From positions 62,001 through 126,000 of the forward strand of contig PDZX01000001.1 of the NCBI GenBank assembly GCA_002753185.1: 64,000 nucleotides of DNA, written 5' to 3'. This document shows, in pieces, positions 8,901-16,617 of the stretch (positions are counted from its first letter, which is position 1; every line of letters starts with the position of its first letter). The stretch comes from Magnetococcales bacterium WMHbin3 (GTDB lineage Bacteria; Pseudomonadota; Magnetococcia; Magnetococcales; Magnetaquicoccaceae). The notes beneath the pieces were generated by a model. It did not search any database, was not told the origin of the DNA, and was given only the letters and a program-made list of their open reading frames with translations. The translations under genes were made by a program, and so were the position numbers.

Positions 8901-8986
8901 GCATTTGGCGTGGCGAATATTATAATGGGTGGTCTGCAATGATTTATAATATTAAAGAAACTCTGTTGCGCGTCACGGCGCAATAA
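5972..8986 (+). CDS. Tripartite fusion: acyl-adenylate ligase, TPR array, glycosyltransferase (GT9/GT41-like)
   Basis: 1004 residues in one uninterrupted frame. Residues 1-478 form a complete ANL-family ligase: the P-loop TSGSSGRPKG (143-152), GFGLTE (280-285), FATGDLVRVD (359-368), and the catalytic lysine K467 in LANGKIDRP. It should adenylate a carboxylic acid and pass it to CoA or a carrier. Residues about 481-720 are TPR repeats (PDHADVHFNLGRVL, PAEAYHNLGVLF and others). Residues about 740-1004 (KTILVVAEQGFGDTIQFCRY, then VCVDTALAHLCGAL) match the sugar-nucleotide-binding half of TPR-associated glycosyltransferases. Each part is well conserved, so the chain is probably expressed as one. 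The arrangement suggests acylation linked to glycosylation of a lipid, glycan or protein. The extreme C-terminus (YYNGWSAMIYN) is much more AT-rich than the rest. Confidence 0.85.
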   Translation: MWRDFIQEHALQRPGHVALVDRPTGQVFNYSQLAAHIERLARHLAARGLRPGDRVVLLAPNRLEHVTLFFATIRLGAILAPIDPRLAPQELDAILADLEPALGFADPPRPGFATFDTLLGDPGHADLPRIPIEDDRVLMILHTSGSSGRPKGVMFHAAMLMANIANTLDADVLRREDISIVNTPYFHTGGYNVFCLPMLSVGGTLLLHARFDPGLVLREIDQAGVTVFWAVPTMFQAMFDHPDFPRTDFSRIRFFLSGGAPLGLNLIQGYHRHGVPFKQGFGLTEVGPNCFLLETADAFAHPDSIGKPMAHSKVRVVDDRGHPVGVDAVGEMWIAGPHVCKGYWRNDRFFAESMRGGFFATGDLVRVDRDGFYHVIGRKKEMYISGGENVYPGEVEKQIATHPAVDQVVVVGVPDPRWGETGLAFCVTHSPLDLEGLRKHLDSRLARYKHPRHLRILSAMPLLANGKIDRPALKRLGVGGDPDACYRRGVDALRAGRPHDAVELIGQAMELGAGVAAYHANLGLALQAVGRLEEAVEACRRAVQLQPGLLQARLNLGSLLGELQRYAEAEAILREILRVLPDHADVHFNLGRVLSGQQRFDEAEAAFRESLRLRPASPDAAECLAGVLLQRGNRLKGQGHHAEAEAVYREAVGVAPDPAEAYHNLGVLFSDLCRHAEAEAAFHQALRARPNFPEALVNLGMLLLRQGNFDAGWPLYESRRLAPGHPNISAPPWRGEDPAGKTILVVAEQGFGDTIQFCRYLPLLAARGARSVILLCQPPLLELLRTLAGAPEWLVLTAMGGAGGGYCDYWTRLLSLPGLFRTTLATLPDTLPYLSASPQRLALWESRLPAAPFRVGLAWRGSPTHVNDRNRSLPEARLLAPLWSVPGVTFIALQTGGEEVAPTPEPPMLDPGGSVRDFADVAAIVAQLDLVICVDTALAHLCGALHKPCWVLLPAIGPDWRWLEHRTDSPWYPKVIRIWRGEYYNGWSAMIYNIKETLLRVTAQ

Positions 8987-9065
8987 TGTTGGCAAACCCG
9001 GGGCGGATTGCGTTAGAATCACCCGGCATCGCTTATCGTCACCTTGAGGTTTAAGGAGTGTCTCC

Positions 9066-10370
9066 ATGGAGCAGAAAGTCGCCGTCCCTTCCAGTGGGCT
9101 GTTTACCGGTCGGGATCCTCAAAGCCTGGAACGGTCATTGATCCATGTGGATGATCTCTTGCAGGCCGATTTCCACTCCTGGCGGATCGCCACCTATTTT
9201 CAGCGGGTCTACAGCACCACCCATCAGCGTGGCATCGGCTTCAAGGCGTTCTTTCGCGCCATCGACGAGGAGGGGGCGTTGCACCCCACGGCGACGATCT
9301 TCGGACGCATCGCCGATCCCGAGGACGCGATTCGCATGGATCGCATGCGGCTGTTGTTGCAGATCAAGACTTTCATGCAGGCGCGCATCGATGACCGTTG
9401 GCTCCTGACCAACATTCATCCCCGCATGATGCTCGGCACCAAGGATCCCGACGTGGAATACCTGGCCCGCCTGCTGGAGTATACCGGCTTTCCGCCCCAT
9501 CAACTGGTGATCGCCTTGCGGGAGCACGCCGGCAACTTCGAGACCGTGCTGACCCGCACCATGGATCAGCTCAAGGAGTTGGGGTGTCTGGTGCTGTTCG
9601 ACGATTTTCGCGCCGAATCGGCCCATTTGGACCGTTTGTGGCGGCTCTCCCCGGACATCGTGAAACTGGACCACTCCCTGATCGACAATGCCCTGCACAG
9701 CGGACGCGCCAAGCGGATGCTGGCCAATCTGGTCTCGTTGATCCACGCCTCCGGCTGCCTGGTGCTGATGGACATGATCGAAACCGAGGAGGAGGCCTTT
9801 CTCGCGATCCACCTGGAGGCCGATTTCGTGCAGGGGCGCTATTTCGGCAAACTGGAGCCAAGGGCCACCCGCTTGAGCGCCGTGGATTGGGATGGGGCCT
9901 TCCGCAATCTGGCCATTCGCGGGGAGCGTCAGGTCTTTCAGGAGGTGCATCACCACAACCGGGAGATGTCGCAATACACCAGCGAATTCATGGAGTGCGC
10001 CTGGGCCGTGGCGGACGACATCCCCTTGGAGGAGGCGGCGGTCAAGCTGCTGGATCTCCCCAGGGTGGAGCGGGTGTATGTGCTCGACCACCGGGGATTG
10101 CAGGTGAGCCCGAACGTGGTCCCCGCAAAGCGCGCCGCCCATGCCGATCCCCGCTTCAAGCCGTTGCGGGACTCCTATGGGGCCACCTGGACCCGGCGTT
10201 CCAGTTATCACGACGCGATTCACAATCCGGGCGTGGCGCAGATTTCGCCGCCGTACCGTTCCAGCATCACCCTGAACATCTGCTGCACCTTGTCGATGGC
10301 AGTTCGCAGGCGGGAACATGCCTATGTGGTGTGTTGCGATGTGGAGTGGCGCGAGGAAGAGATCGTGTGA
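9066..10370 (+). CDS. Degenerate EAL-domain protein, close paralogue of the protein at 2294
   Basis: 434 residues, the same length and domain order as the 2294 protein and clearly a recent duplicate. AAGGAG lies 8 nt before the ATG. It is more degraded at the EAL signature: the EAL-position glutamate is lysine (FKAF), the LEITE glutamate is alanine (IALREH) and the AEGVE glutamate is aspartate (LMDMIET). DDF and KLD remain. Phosphodiesterase activity is therefore unlikely, and c-di-GMP binding or protein-protein signalling is more plausible. The C-terminal Cache/YkuI_C-like domain is retained. It lies 79 nt after the ligase-TPR-glycosyltransferase gene and converges on the hybrid kinase gene, with 7 nt between the two stops. 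Confidence 0.75.
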   Translation: MEQKVAVPSSGLFTGRDPQSLERSLIHVDDLLQADFHSWRIATYFQRVYSTTHQRGIGFKAFFRAIDEEGALHPTATIFGRIADPEDAIRMDRMRLLLQIKTFMQARIDDRWLLTNIHPRMMLGTKDPDVEYLARLLEYTGFPPHQLVIALREHAGNFETVLTRTMDQLKELGCLVLFDDFRAESAHLDRLWRLSPDIVKLDHSLIDNALHSGRAKRMLANLVSLIHASGCLVLMDMIETEEEAFLAIHLEADFVQGRYFGKLEPRATRLSAVDWDGAFRNLAIRGERQVFQEVHHHNREMSQYTSEFMECAWAVADDIPLEEAAVKLLDLPRVERVYVLDHRGLQVSPNVVPAKRAAHADPRFKPLRDSYGATWTRRSSYHDAIHNPGVAQISPPYRSSITLNICCTLSMAVRRREHAYVVCCDVEWREEEIV

Positions 10371-10377
10371 CCCCGCA

Positions 10378-12891
10378 TCAGGGCAGGCGGTCCATCAACA
10401 TCTCGTAGACGCAAACGCATTCGGCCTCCAGCTCACTGTAGAGCCTTTGTGCCTTTGGCCATTCCTCCGCGCGGATCGCCGTGCCGATCTGGTTGGCGCA
10501 CAGCCGGATGCGGTCGGTGCCCAGGGTGGTGGCGAGCTTGACGATCTCCCTGGTCTCCTCGCCAGCCCGTTTGACGTTCTTCTCCTCCAGGGCGGCGCGC
10601 AGACCTTGCAGCAGCAGGCGTGGTCCCTTCAGATAGAGCGAACTGGCTTCCCGCGTCACGCTGCCGGAGCCTGGTTCGCGGTTGCGGTGTCCGAGGTACG
10701 CCCTGGCCGTCACGTTGAGCAGCGCCACCGGTCGATAGGGCTTCACCAGATACTCCTGCATGCCGGAACTCATACACAGATCCCGCTCCCCCGGCAGGTC
10801 GCGGGCCGTGACGCCCACGATCGGCGTCTGTGCGTGCGGGCCGCCCCCCGCGCGCAGCAGCCGGGTCAATTCATAGCCATCCATCTCTGGCAGGTTGAGG
10901 TCCAGGACGATCAGGTCGAACCGTTCTGCCGAGTTCAGGCGTTCCAGGGCCTCCCGGCACTCCTTGACCCCCACCGCCGCATGGCCGACCTGTTCCAGAA
11001 TCGAGGCGGCCAATTGGCGATTCTCTTCCAGTTCCTCGACCAGCAGGACCCGCAAGGGGGAGGAGACCACATCCCCGGCCAGGAAGGTCTCGTCTGCGCA
11101 CTCCATCTCCACGGGCCGTTCCATGAGGGCGAGAATCGCGCGCAACAAGGAGGCGCGCTTGAGGGGTTTGTGCAAGGAGAGCATCTCCCCGAACGTGGCG
11201 GTCAAGGCGTGCGGCGCCACCGAGAAATGGGATGGCAACAAGACCAGCAGCTTGCCGCGCCATCCCTCATGCCGTTGCCATTCCGGCAGTTGCGTCTCCA
11301 TCTCCTCCGAGAGCGCCTTTTGGTCCATGATCACCACGTCCCAGGGGCGTTCCTGCTCGCGCGCCCGTTCCAGCATCGCGGGCAGGGCCATCGGATCCTC
11401 CACCTCATCGGCGTCGGCGCCCAGGCTCTGCAACATCTCCATGGCGATCACGCGGCCCATGGGGTGGCGGTCCACCACCAGCACCCGCACCCCCATCAAC
11501 GGGTTCATTACCCCTCCCTCGGCTGCCATGGGGTTGGCATTCCTGGCCACACCGAAACCCAAGGTGACATGGAAGACGGTGCCCTCGCCGGCTTCGCTCT
11601 CCACCCGGATTTGGCCGCCCAGCATCTCCACCAGCCGTTTGCCGATGCTCAGCCCCAGTCCCATGCAGCCGGCTTTGCGATTGGCTGGCGCGTCCGTAAT
11701 GTGCAATGGCTCGAAAATCCGTTCCGGACGATCCCAGGGCAGCCCGATGCCGGTATCGGCGATGGAGAAGGTCAGCACCGCCTCGGCGGTTTGTGCCACG
11801 GCATGGGGATGGCCGGCGGGCTGCACCAGCAGGGTCACCTCTCCGGACTCCGTGCATCGTATCGAGGTGGCGATCAGGTCGAGCAGAATGCGGGTGAGAG
11901 CGCCGGGATCACCCACCAGCCTGTCCGGGGTTTCCGGCGCGATGTAGCAGTAAAGTTCCAGGTCCTTGGCGTGGGCGCGGGTGGCGATCAGTTCGCTCAG
12001 GTTTTCGAGGGTGACGCGCAGAGGAAAGGAGATTTTTTCCGGCAGGATTTGTCCGGATTCCAGCCGGATCAGGTCGCGCATTTCGTTCAGCAGGCCAAGC
12101 AGCCCTTGCGCCGCGCCGGCAATGGCGCGCAGCTTTTCCCGCGTCTCGGCGGGGGTCGGGGTGGCGAGCAGTTGCTCGGCCTGGCCGACGATCAGGGACA
12201 ACGCCGGACGGAACTCCTGGCTGAGGTTGGTCAGGAGGTCGTTGTTGGCATTGTTGTCCGTTTTCGGTGGTGGTGTTGGTTGCGGCGTGGGGGGAGGTTC
12301 CCGGAGTGTCAGGATGATGTCGCCTGGCGTTTCGCCGCCATAGCGCGCGAAGTTGGTGGTGGCTTCCACCGGCAGTGAGGTCTCCTGGCGGGTCAGCAGG
12401 AGCAGTGCGCTCTTTTCCAGCATCCCGTCCAGGATCCGGGAGCGGATCTGATCCTGGGTCAGCAGGGATTCGTCGTCCTGGCCGGGGGATTGGAAGAACT
12501 TTTCGGCATCCTGGCCCAGGAGCGCGGTCTGGTCGTATTCGGTCCAGCGCAACAGCGTCTGGTTGACGGCCTTGACCCGGCACTGTGCATCCAGGACCAG
12601 CAGGCCATCCGGCATGCTCTCCAGAATGGCGTCGATGAACTGCTCGGAACGGGTCAGCCGGTTCACATGGCAGGCCCGTTCCGACTGATAGCGCTTGAGC
12701 AGGAAACGGTATGCCATGAACAGCACGCCGCACACCCCGATAAAGACGAACGTCACCGCTGGCAGGGAGGTGCGTACCTCCCTGTCCAGCAGCAGGCCGC
12801 CGATGGTCAGGACGCTGCCGAGCAAAAAGGAGGCGATGACCGGCCATAATCCCCGCAGGAACGGAGTGCATTGCTTTTCTGGGCCGTTCAT
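10378..12891 (-). CDS. Hybrid sensor kinase-like protein (2 TM, PAS, degenerate DHp, HATPase, REC-REC, Hpt-like) lacking phosphoacceptor histidines
   Basis: 837 residues. Two membrane segments (about 12-34 and 44-64) are followed by a PAS domain (about 80-190), a DHp helix, an ATPase domain with ADTGIGLP and GLGLSIGKRLVE, two receiver domains and a C-terminal Hpt-like helix bundle. The H-box reads NLSQEFRPAL, with Gln (codon CAG, 12217-12219) where the kinase histidine should be. The N-box asparagines are replaced (LLDLIATSIRCT). The Hpt motif aligns with Arg at the histidine position (TREIVKLATTLG). Receiver 1 keeps its Asp (VIMDQ) but not the acidic pair. Receiver 2 is canonical (VLDLNLP, GVTAR, LVKPY). 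It probably acts as a ligand- or partner-regulated pseudokinase, or as a receiver phosphorylated by another kinase. Confidence 0.82.
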   Translation of the reverse strand: MNGPEKQCTPFLRGLWPVIASFLLGSVLTIGGLLLDREVRTSLPAVTFVFIGVCGVLFMAYRFLLKRYQSERACHVNRLTRSEQFIDAILESMPDGLLVLDAQCRVKAVNQTLLRWTEYDQTALLGQDAEKFFQSPGQDDESLLTQDQIRSRILDGMLEKSALLLLTRQETSLPVEATTNFARYGGETPGDIILTLREPPPTPQPTPPPKTDNNANNDLLTNLSQEFRPALSLIVGQAEQLLATPTPAETREKLRAIAGAAQGLLGLLNEMRDLIRLESGQILPEKISFPLRVTLENLSELIATRAHAKDLELYCYIAPETPDRLVGDPGALTRILLDLIATSIRCTESGEVTLLVQPAGHPHAVAQTAEAVLTFSIADTGIGLPWDRPERIFEPLHITDAPANRKAGCMGLGLSIGKRLVEMLGGQIRVESEAGEGTVFHVTLGFGVARNANPMAAEGGVMNPLMGVRVLVVDRHPMGRVIAMEMLQSLGADADEVEDPMALPAMLERAREQERPWDVVIMDQKALSEEMETQLPEWQRHEGWRGKLLVLLPSHFSVAPHALTATFGEMLSLHKPLKRASLLRAILALMERPVEMECADETFLAGDVVSSPLRVLLVEELEENRQLAASILEQVGHAAVGVKECREALERLNSAERFDLIVLDLNLPEMDGYELTRLLRAGGGPHAQTPIVGVTARDLPGERDLCMSSGMQEYLVKPYRPVALLNVTARAYLGHRNREPGSGSVTREASSLYLKGPRLLLQGLRAALEEKNVKRAGEETREIVKLATTLGTDRIRLCANQIGTAIRAEEWPKAQRLYSELEAECVCVYEMLMDRLP

Positions 12892-12908
12892 GCCGTGGCG
12901 CGGTCAGG

Positions 12909-13601
12909 TTACGCCTTTTCCGGGGGCACCTGGAAGCCGGCCTCCGTCATGGCCGCGAGGATGATGCGCACGGTCTGGGGCGGGGAGTAACGGTCGGTAT
13001 TGATGATGAGGTCGAATCCCTGTTCGGCGCGCGGAAACCGTTTGGAGACTTTTTTCTCGAAATCGGCGCGTTCCTCGTTGCACTTGATGACCAGTTTTTC
13101 GGCCTTGTCGAGTTTCATGTCGCGATTTTTGGCGATCCGTTTGGCGCAGGTCGCCAGAGAACCTTCCAGGCGCACGCGCAGGGTGCGTTTTTTTGGCAAC
13201 AGAAGATGGGCGGCCCGGCCCACGATCACCCCACCCAGGGGCGCGATTCCCAGGATGACCTTGGCCATGTAGCGGAAATAGGCCTCGGAATTGATGCTTT
13301 TCTTGGAAAAGAAGGCGTGCAGGATGTCGTCCACCAGATTGGTCACCCGTTCGTCCAGGCTGGCCAGGAGGTGCTTGTCATCCTTGGTTTCGTTGACGAT
13401 GGCGTTCAGCAGTTCTTTGTCGAAGAGTTGCACGCCCAGGCGTTCCGCCAGCAGTTTGGCCGTTGTGGAGCCTCCGGCCCCGTAGTGACGGGAGATGGTC
13501 ACCAGGGGGCGCATGAGGGTCGAGCCGTCGGTGGCCTTTTCGGTTTCGTACATCCCGGCGCCCACGATGGACTTGACCAGTTGCAAGGATTCTCTTGTCA
13601 T
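12909..13601 (-). CDS. Cytidylate kinase-like P-loop protein (Cytidylate_kin2 type)
   Basis: 230 residues from the ATG at 13601, which has AGGAAAGG upstream; longer in-frame starts pass through a strong hairpin. A nucleotide-binding loop of the atypical form TISRHYGAGGSTTAK lies at residues 35-49. The later segment GGVIVGRAAHLLLP and the arginine-rich LRVRLEGSLATCAKRIAK fit the cytidylate-kinase-like family, whose members are usually not the housekeeping Cmk. It sits 88 nt downstream of the PPK2 gene on the same strand, separated by a perfect 14-bp hairpin. It probably phosphorylates a nucleotide or related substrate; the true substrate is unknown. Confidence 0.75.
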   Translation of the reverse strand: MTRESLQLVKSIVGAGMYETEKATDGSTLMRPLVTISRHYGAGGSTTAKLLAERLGVQLFDKELLNAIVNETKDDKHLLASLDERVTNLVDDILHAFFSKKSINSEAYFRYMAKVILGIAPLGGVIVGRAAHLLLPKKRTLRVRLEGSLATCAKRIAKNRDMKLDKAEKLVIKCNEERADFEKKVSKRFPRAEQGFDLIINTDRYSPPQTVRIILAAMTEAGFQVPPEKA

Positions 13602-13638
13602 ATGTTGCCTTTCCTCGTTGCGATAGCGCGAACCCGCT

Positions 13639-13668
13639 GGTCGCGCGATTGCTGGCAATCGCGCGACC
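13639..13668 (-). other. Perfect 14-bp inverted repeat between ppk2 and the cytidylate-kinase-like gene
   Basis: GGTCGCGCGATTGC (13639-13652) pairs exactly with GCAATCGCGCGACC (13655-13668) around a 2-nt centre. It lies in the transcribed spacer after the ppk2 stop. No U-run follows on the minus strand, so it is not a standard terminator. It may be a 3' stabiliser of ppk2 mRNA, a partial attenuator or a protein-binding palindrome. Confidence 0.7.
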
Positions 13669-13689
13669 GGAGTTGACCAAAATGGCGCA

Positions 13690-14583
13690 TCAGTCGATGC
13701 CGATCTCCTCGGAGACCGTGCGCACGACCCGCTTGTCGTAGTCGAGCAGTTCCTTGTTCTTGCCCTTGTAGGGGAGTTGGCTCAGGAAATATTTGATGCT
13801 GTGGATGCGCGCCCGTTTTTTGTCGTCCGACTTGACGATGGTCCAGGGACATTCCGGGGTGGAGGAGTAGAAGAACATGTCCTCCTTGGCCTTGGTGTAG
13901 TCCTCCCACTTGTCCTGGGACTCTTTGTCCACCGGAGAGAGTTTCCACTGTTTGAGGGGATCGTTCAACCGGCTGTTGAAGCGGCGCAGTTGTTCTTCCT
14001 TGCTGACCGAGAAATAGAACTTGAACAGAATGATTCCGGAGGCGACCAGCATCCGTTCGAATTCCGGGACCGAGCGCAGGAATTCACGCACCTGATCCTT
14101 GCTGCAGAAGCCCATGACCCGTTCCACCCCGGCGCGGTTGTACCAGCTGCGGTCGAACATGCAGATTTCGCCGGCGGAGGGGAGGTGTTTGATATAGCGT
14201 TGGAAGTACCACTGGGTACGCTCCTGGTCGGTGGGCTTTTCCAGGGCGACCACATGACAGCCGCGCGGGTTCATGTGTTCGATGAAGCGCTTGATGGTGC
14301 CGCCCTTGCCGGAGGCGTCCCGTCCCTCGAAGATGGCGATGATCTTGAGGCCGTTTTCCTTGACCCAGTTTTGCATCTTGACCAGCTCGATGTGGAGCGG
14401 GGTCATGATGTTGAGGTACTCTTCCTCTTTCATTTTCTTGAACGTGGGGCGGGCGCTCCGTTGCGCCTGTTGGCTCCCCTTGCCGAGAATGATTTTGTTG
14501 GCGCCTGCTTCCGCAGCCAGACGGCTGCTCAGAAGACCGGAATTGTCCTCGCCTTTTTCTTCATCTGTCTTGCTGTTGCTCAT
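13690..14583 (-). CDS. ppk2: Polyphosphate kinase 2 family protein
   Basis: 297 residues. The start at 14583 is chosen because GGGAGAG lies just upstream; a frame extending to 14802 has no comparable site. The Walker A motif FEGRDASGKGG is at 85-95 and the Walker B region CMFDRSWYNRAG at 141-152, both hallmarks of PPK2. The lid region with GCHVVALEKPT and the arginine-rich RTQWYFQRY follow. PPK2 transfers phosphate between polyphosphate and nucleoside mono- or diphosphates in the cytoplasm. The length and single domain fit the short class I/III proteins. Nearby CHAD and CNNM genes suggest a polyphosphate and divalent-cation neighbourhood. Confidence 0.92.
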   Translation of the reverse strand: MSNSKTDEEKGEDNSGLLSSRLAAEAGANKIILGKGSQQAQRSARPTFKKMKEEEYLNIMTPLHIELVKMQNWVKENGLKIIAIFEGRDASGKGGTIKRFIEHMNPRGCHVVALEKPTDQERTQWYFQRYIKHLPSAGEICMFDRSWYNRAGVERVMGFCSKDQVREFLRSVPEFERMLVASGIILFKFYFSVSKEEQLRRFNSRLNDPLKQWKLSPVDKESQDKWEDYTKAKEDMFFYSSTPECPWTIVKSDDKKRARIHSIKYFLSQLPYKGKNKELLDYDKRVVRTVSEEIGID

Positions 14584-15048
14584 GCCGCTCTCCCGGTATT
14601 CGTGGAACATGTTAATACAAACTAATGTATCAAGCACTCCTCCCGCGCATCGAAGGTAGCGAAATGATAGTGCCGCCTTGTGCGGGTGTCCATGCTTTCT
14701 TGCAGCCGGTTGCGGGATAGGCGCATTTTTTTTGCTTCTCGCATGGTGGTTGGGTGGGGATTGCGCATTCGGTCGTTTTCTGGTGACACCATGGTGAGCC
14801 AAGACGTTATTGAAAAATAATTCAACATTGTTAAAAAAACTTCAAACGTGACGTTGTGGCGGTTTGTTTGAAATTTATTTAAATTTTTATTAATTAATTA
14901 TTTAATTGATGCGCGAATCACATCGATGCTAAACCACCAAAATTCCCGGCGGATCGGCTGGGAAAAATGCGTGTGCGATCTTGAGCGAACCTCGCGTTCA
15001 GGTCGCCTCAGGTCTGTCGGGAGCAAGCCAGGTTAAGGAGTGTGGAGC
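14584..15048. promoter_or_regulatory. 465-bp divergent intergenic region between ppk2 and the first CNNM gene, with a very AT-rich core
   Basis: No coding gene is seen. Bases about 14810-14910 are strikingly AT-rich (for example ATTAATTAATTATTTAATTG), unlike the GC-rich surroundings. The region should hold divergent promoters for ppk2 (minus) and the CNNM gene at 15049 (plus). No single convincing -35/-10 pair was found, so the AT-rich tract is noted only as a likely promoter or nucleoid-protein target. Confidence 0.45.
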
Positions 15049-16542
15049 ATGGAGTGGGCCGAAAATATCGAATTGATCCTGAGACTGGTGTTGCAAGTCA
15101 TATTGCTTTCCATGTCGGCATTCTTTTCCGGATCCGAGGCGGCGCTTTTCTCCCTGAGCCGCATCGACCTGGAACGGTTCCGCAACACCCGGCATCCCAT
15201 GTCGGAGCGGATCCACATGTTGCTGGACGAACCGCGACGATTGATCATCTCCATCCTGTGCGGCAACGAACTGGTCAATATCGCCTCCTCGGCCAACATG
15301 GCGGCGTTGCTGTTGATGTTCTTCACCGAGGCGGACACCCAGTGGATCAACATCGTCATCATGGTGCCCATGCTGCTTCTGGTGGGGGAGGTGACGCCCA
15401 AGACCTATGCTGTGACCTTTCCGCACGTTTTCGTCACGAAGCTCTCGGCTCGTCTTCTGCCGAACTGGATTCAGCTGATCACGCCGCTACGTGATGCGGT
15501 GCGGTTCGTGGCGGATCGCATCACCACGTTCATCGTGGGCGAGGCGATGAAACAGGACAACATCCTGAATGTCGATGAGTTTCGCACCCTGGTGGAAGAG
15601 AGCGAGGCCACCGGCGTGATCGACGCCACCGAGCGCATCCTGATCGACAACATGTTGCGCGCCTCCCAGACCGACGTCTATCACATCATGACCCCGCGCA
15701 CTGCCATGTTGAGCCTGGATGCGGATCAACCCCTGGAGGAGTTGTTCGAGAAGTTTCGCACGCTCCGTCATCTGCGCGTGCCGGTGTTCCATCACCATCC
15801 GGACAACATCGTGGGGTTTTTGCACTCCGAGGACATGTTGCGGTTGCAGCGCCGCAAGGCCAATCTGGGCAAGGTCTACCTGCCGGGACTGTTGCGGCCC
15901 GCCCACTTCGTCCCGCCCACCAAAAAGGTGGACGAGATGTTTGAATATTTCCAGCAGAACAAGACGCGGGTGGCGCTGGTGCTCAGCGAGTACGGTGGCG
16001 TGTTGGGGCTGGTCACCATGAAGGATGTGCTGACCTTCATCTTCGGGGAAATTTCGGCCGTGCATGTCGGGGGACCGAGTTATCGGGAGGAGGAGGGGGC
16101 CTATATCGTCTCCGGCGATATGCGGTTGGAAAAGTTCAATCATATCACTGGATACGGCATTGCCGACTCCGTGATGTTCACCATCGGCGGGGTGGTGTTC
16201 CGTCTCTTCGACCGGCTGCCGCATGAAGGCGAATCCATCGTGGACAACAATTTGCGGTTCACCGTTCTGGAGATGGAGGGGTTGCGCGTCAAGACCCTGT
16301 GCGTCATGCCGGTGGGTCTGGACGACGAGGAGTCCAAGGAGGATGAAAAAGGGGGTGAGTCCTTCTCTTCCGGCGCGGTCGCGGTCAAGGACGCCTTCGA
16401 TCGCTTGGCCAACAATGCTGGCGATGAGAAGAACGAAACGGGCGAAATCCGCGAGACCATCGTGGAAGGGGATTTGTGCGATTTGAATCCGGAAGCGGAA
16501 GGGCTGGAGATGGATGGGGAGAAACCCGCCGACTCCCCATGA
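15049..16542 (+). CDS. CNNM/CorC-type membrane protein with CBS pair (divalent-cation transporter family)
   Basis: 497 residues. The ATG at 15049 has AAGGAG 8 nt upstream, which excludes the in-frame GTG at 15040. An N-terminal CNNM/DUF21 membrane domain (about 1-180) shows the typical SAFFSGSEAALFSLSRIDL and a TPKT motif in GEVTPKTYAV. Two CBS repeats follow (about 200-330: DVYHIMTPR, then LSEYGGVLGLVTMKDVL), then a CorC_HlyC domain (about 345-430). A glutamate-rich tail ends the protein. By family it is a cytoplasmic-membrane Mg2+/Co2+ exporter or exchanger, gated by nucleotide binding to the CBS pair. A second CNNM gene follows 75 nt downstream in the same direction, so the two may form one transcription unit. 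Confidence 0.88.
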   Translation: MEWAENIELILRLVLQVILLSMSAFFSGSEAALFSLSRIDLERFRNTRHPMSERIHMLLDEPRRLIISILCGNELVNIASSANMAALLLMFFTEADTQWINIVIMVPMLLLVGEVTPKTYAVTFPHVFVTKLSARLLPNWIQLITPLRDAVRFVADRITTFIVGEAMKQDNILNVDEFRTLVEESEATGVIDATERILIDNMLRASQTDVYHIMTPRTAMLSLDADQPLEELFEKFRTLRHLRVPVFHHHPDNIVGFLHSEDMLRLQRRKANLGKVYLPGLLRPAHFVPPTKKVDEMFEYFQQNKTRVALVLSEYGGVLGLVTMKDVLTFIFGEISAVHVGGPSYREEEGAYIVSGDMRLEKFNHITGYGIADSVMFTIGGVVFRLFDRLPHEGESIVDNNLRFTVLEMEGLRVKTLCVMPVGLDDEESKEDEKGGESFSSGAVAVKDAFDRLANNAGDEKNETGEIRETIVEGDLCDLNPEAEGLEMDGEKPADSP

Positions 16543-16617
16543 GGCGGGGCACCAGGGGGCAGGGCGTATCCGGCGGTTGGCAAACGTTGCGGCACATGAT
16601 GAGAGGGCTATCGGAAC

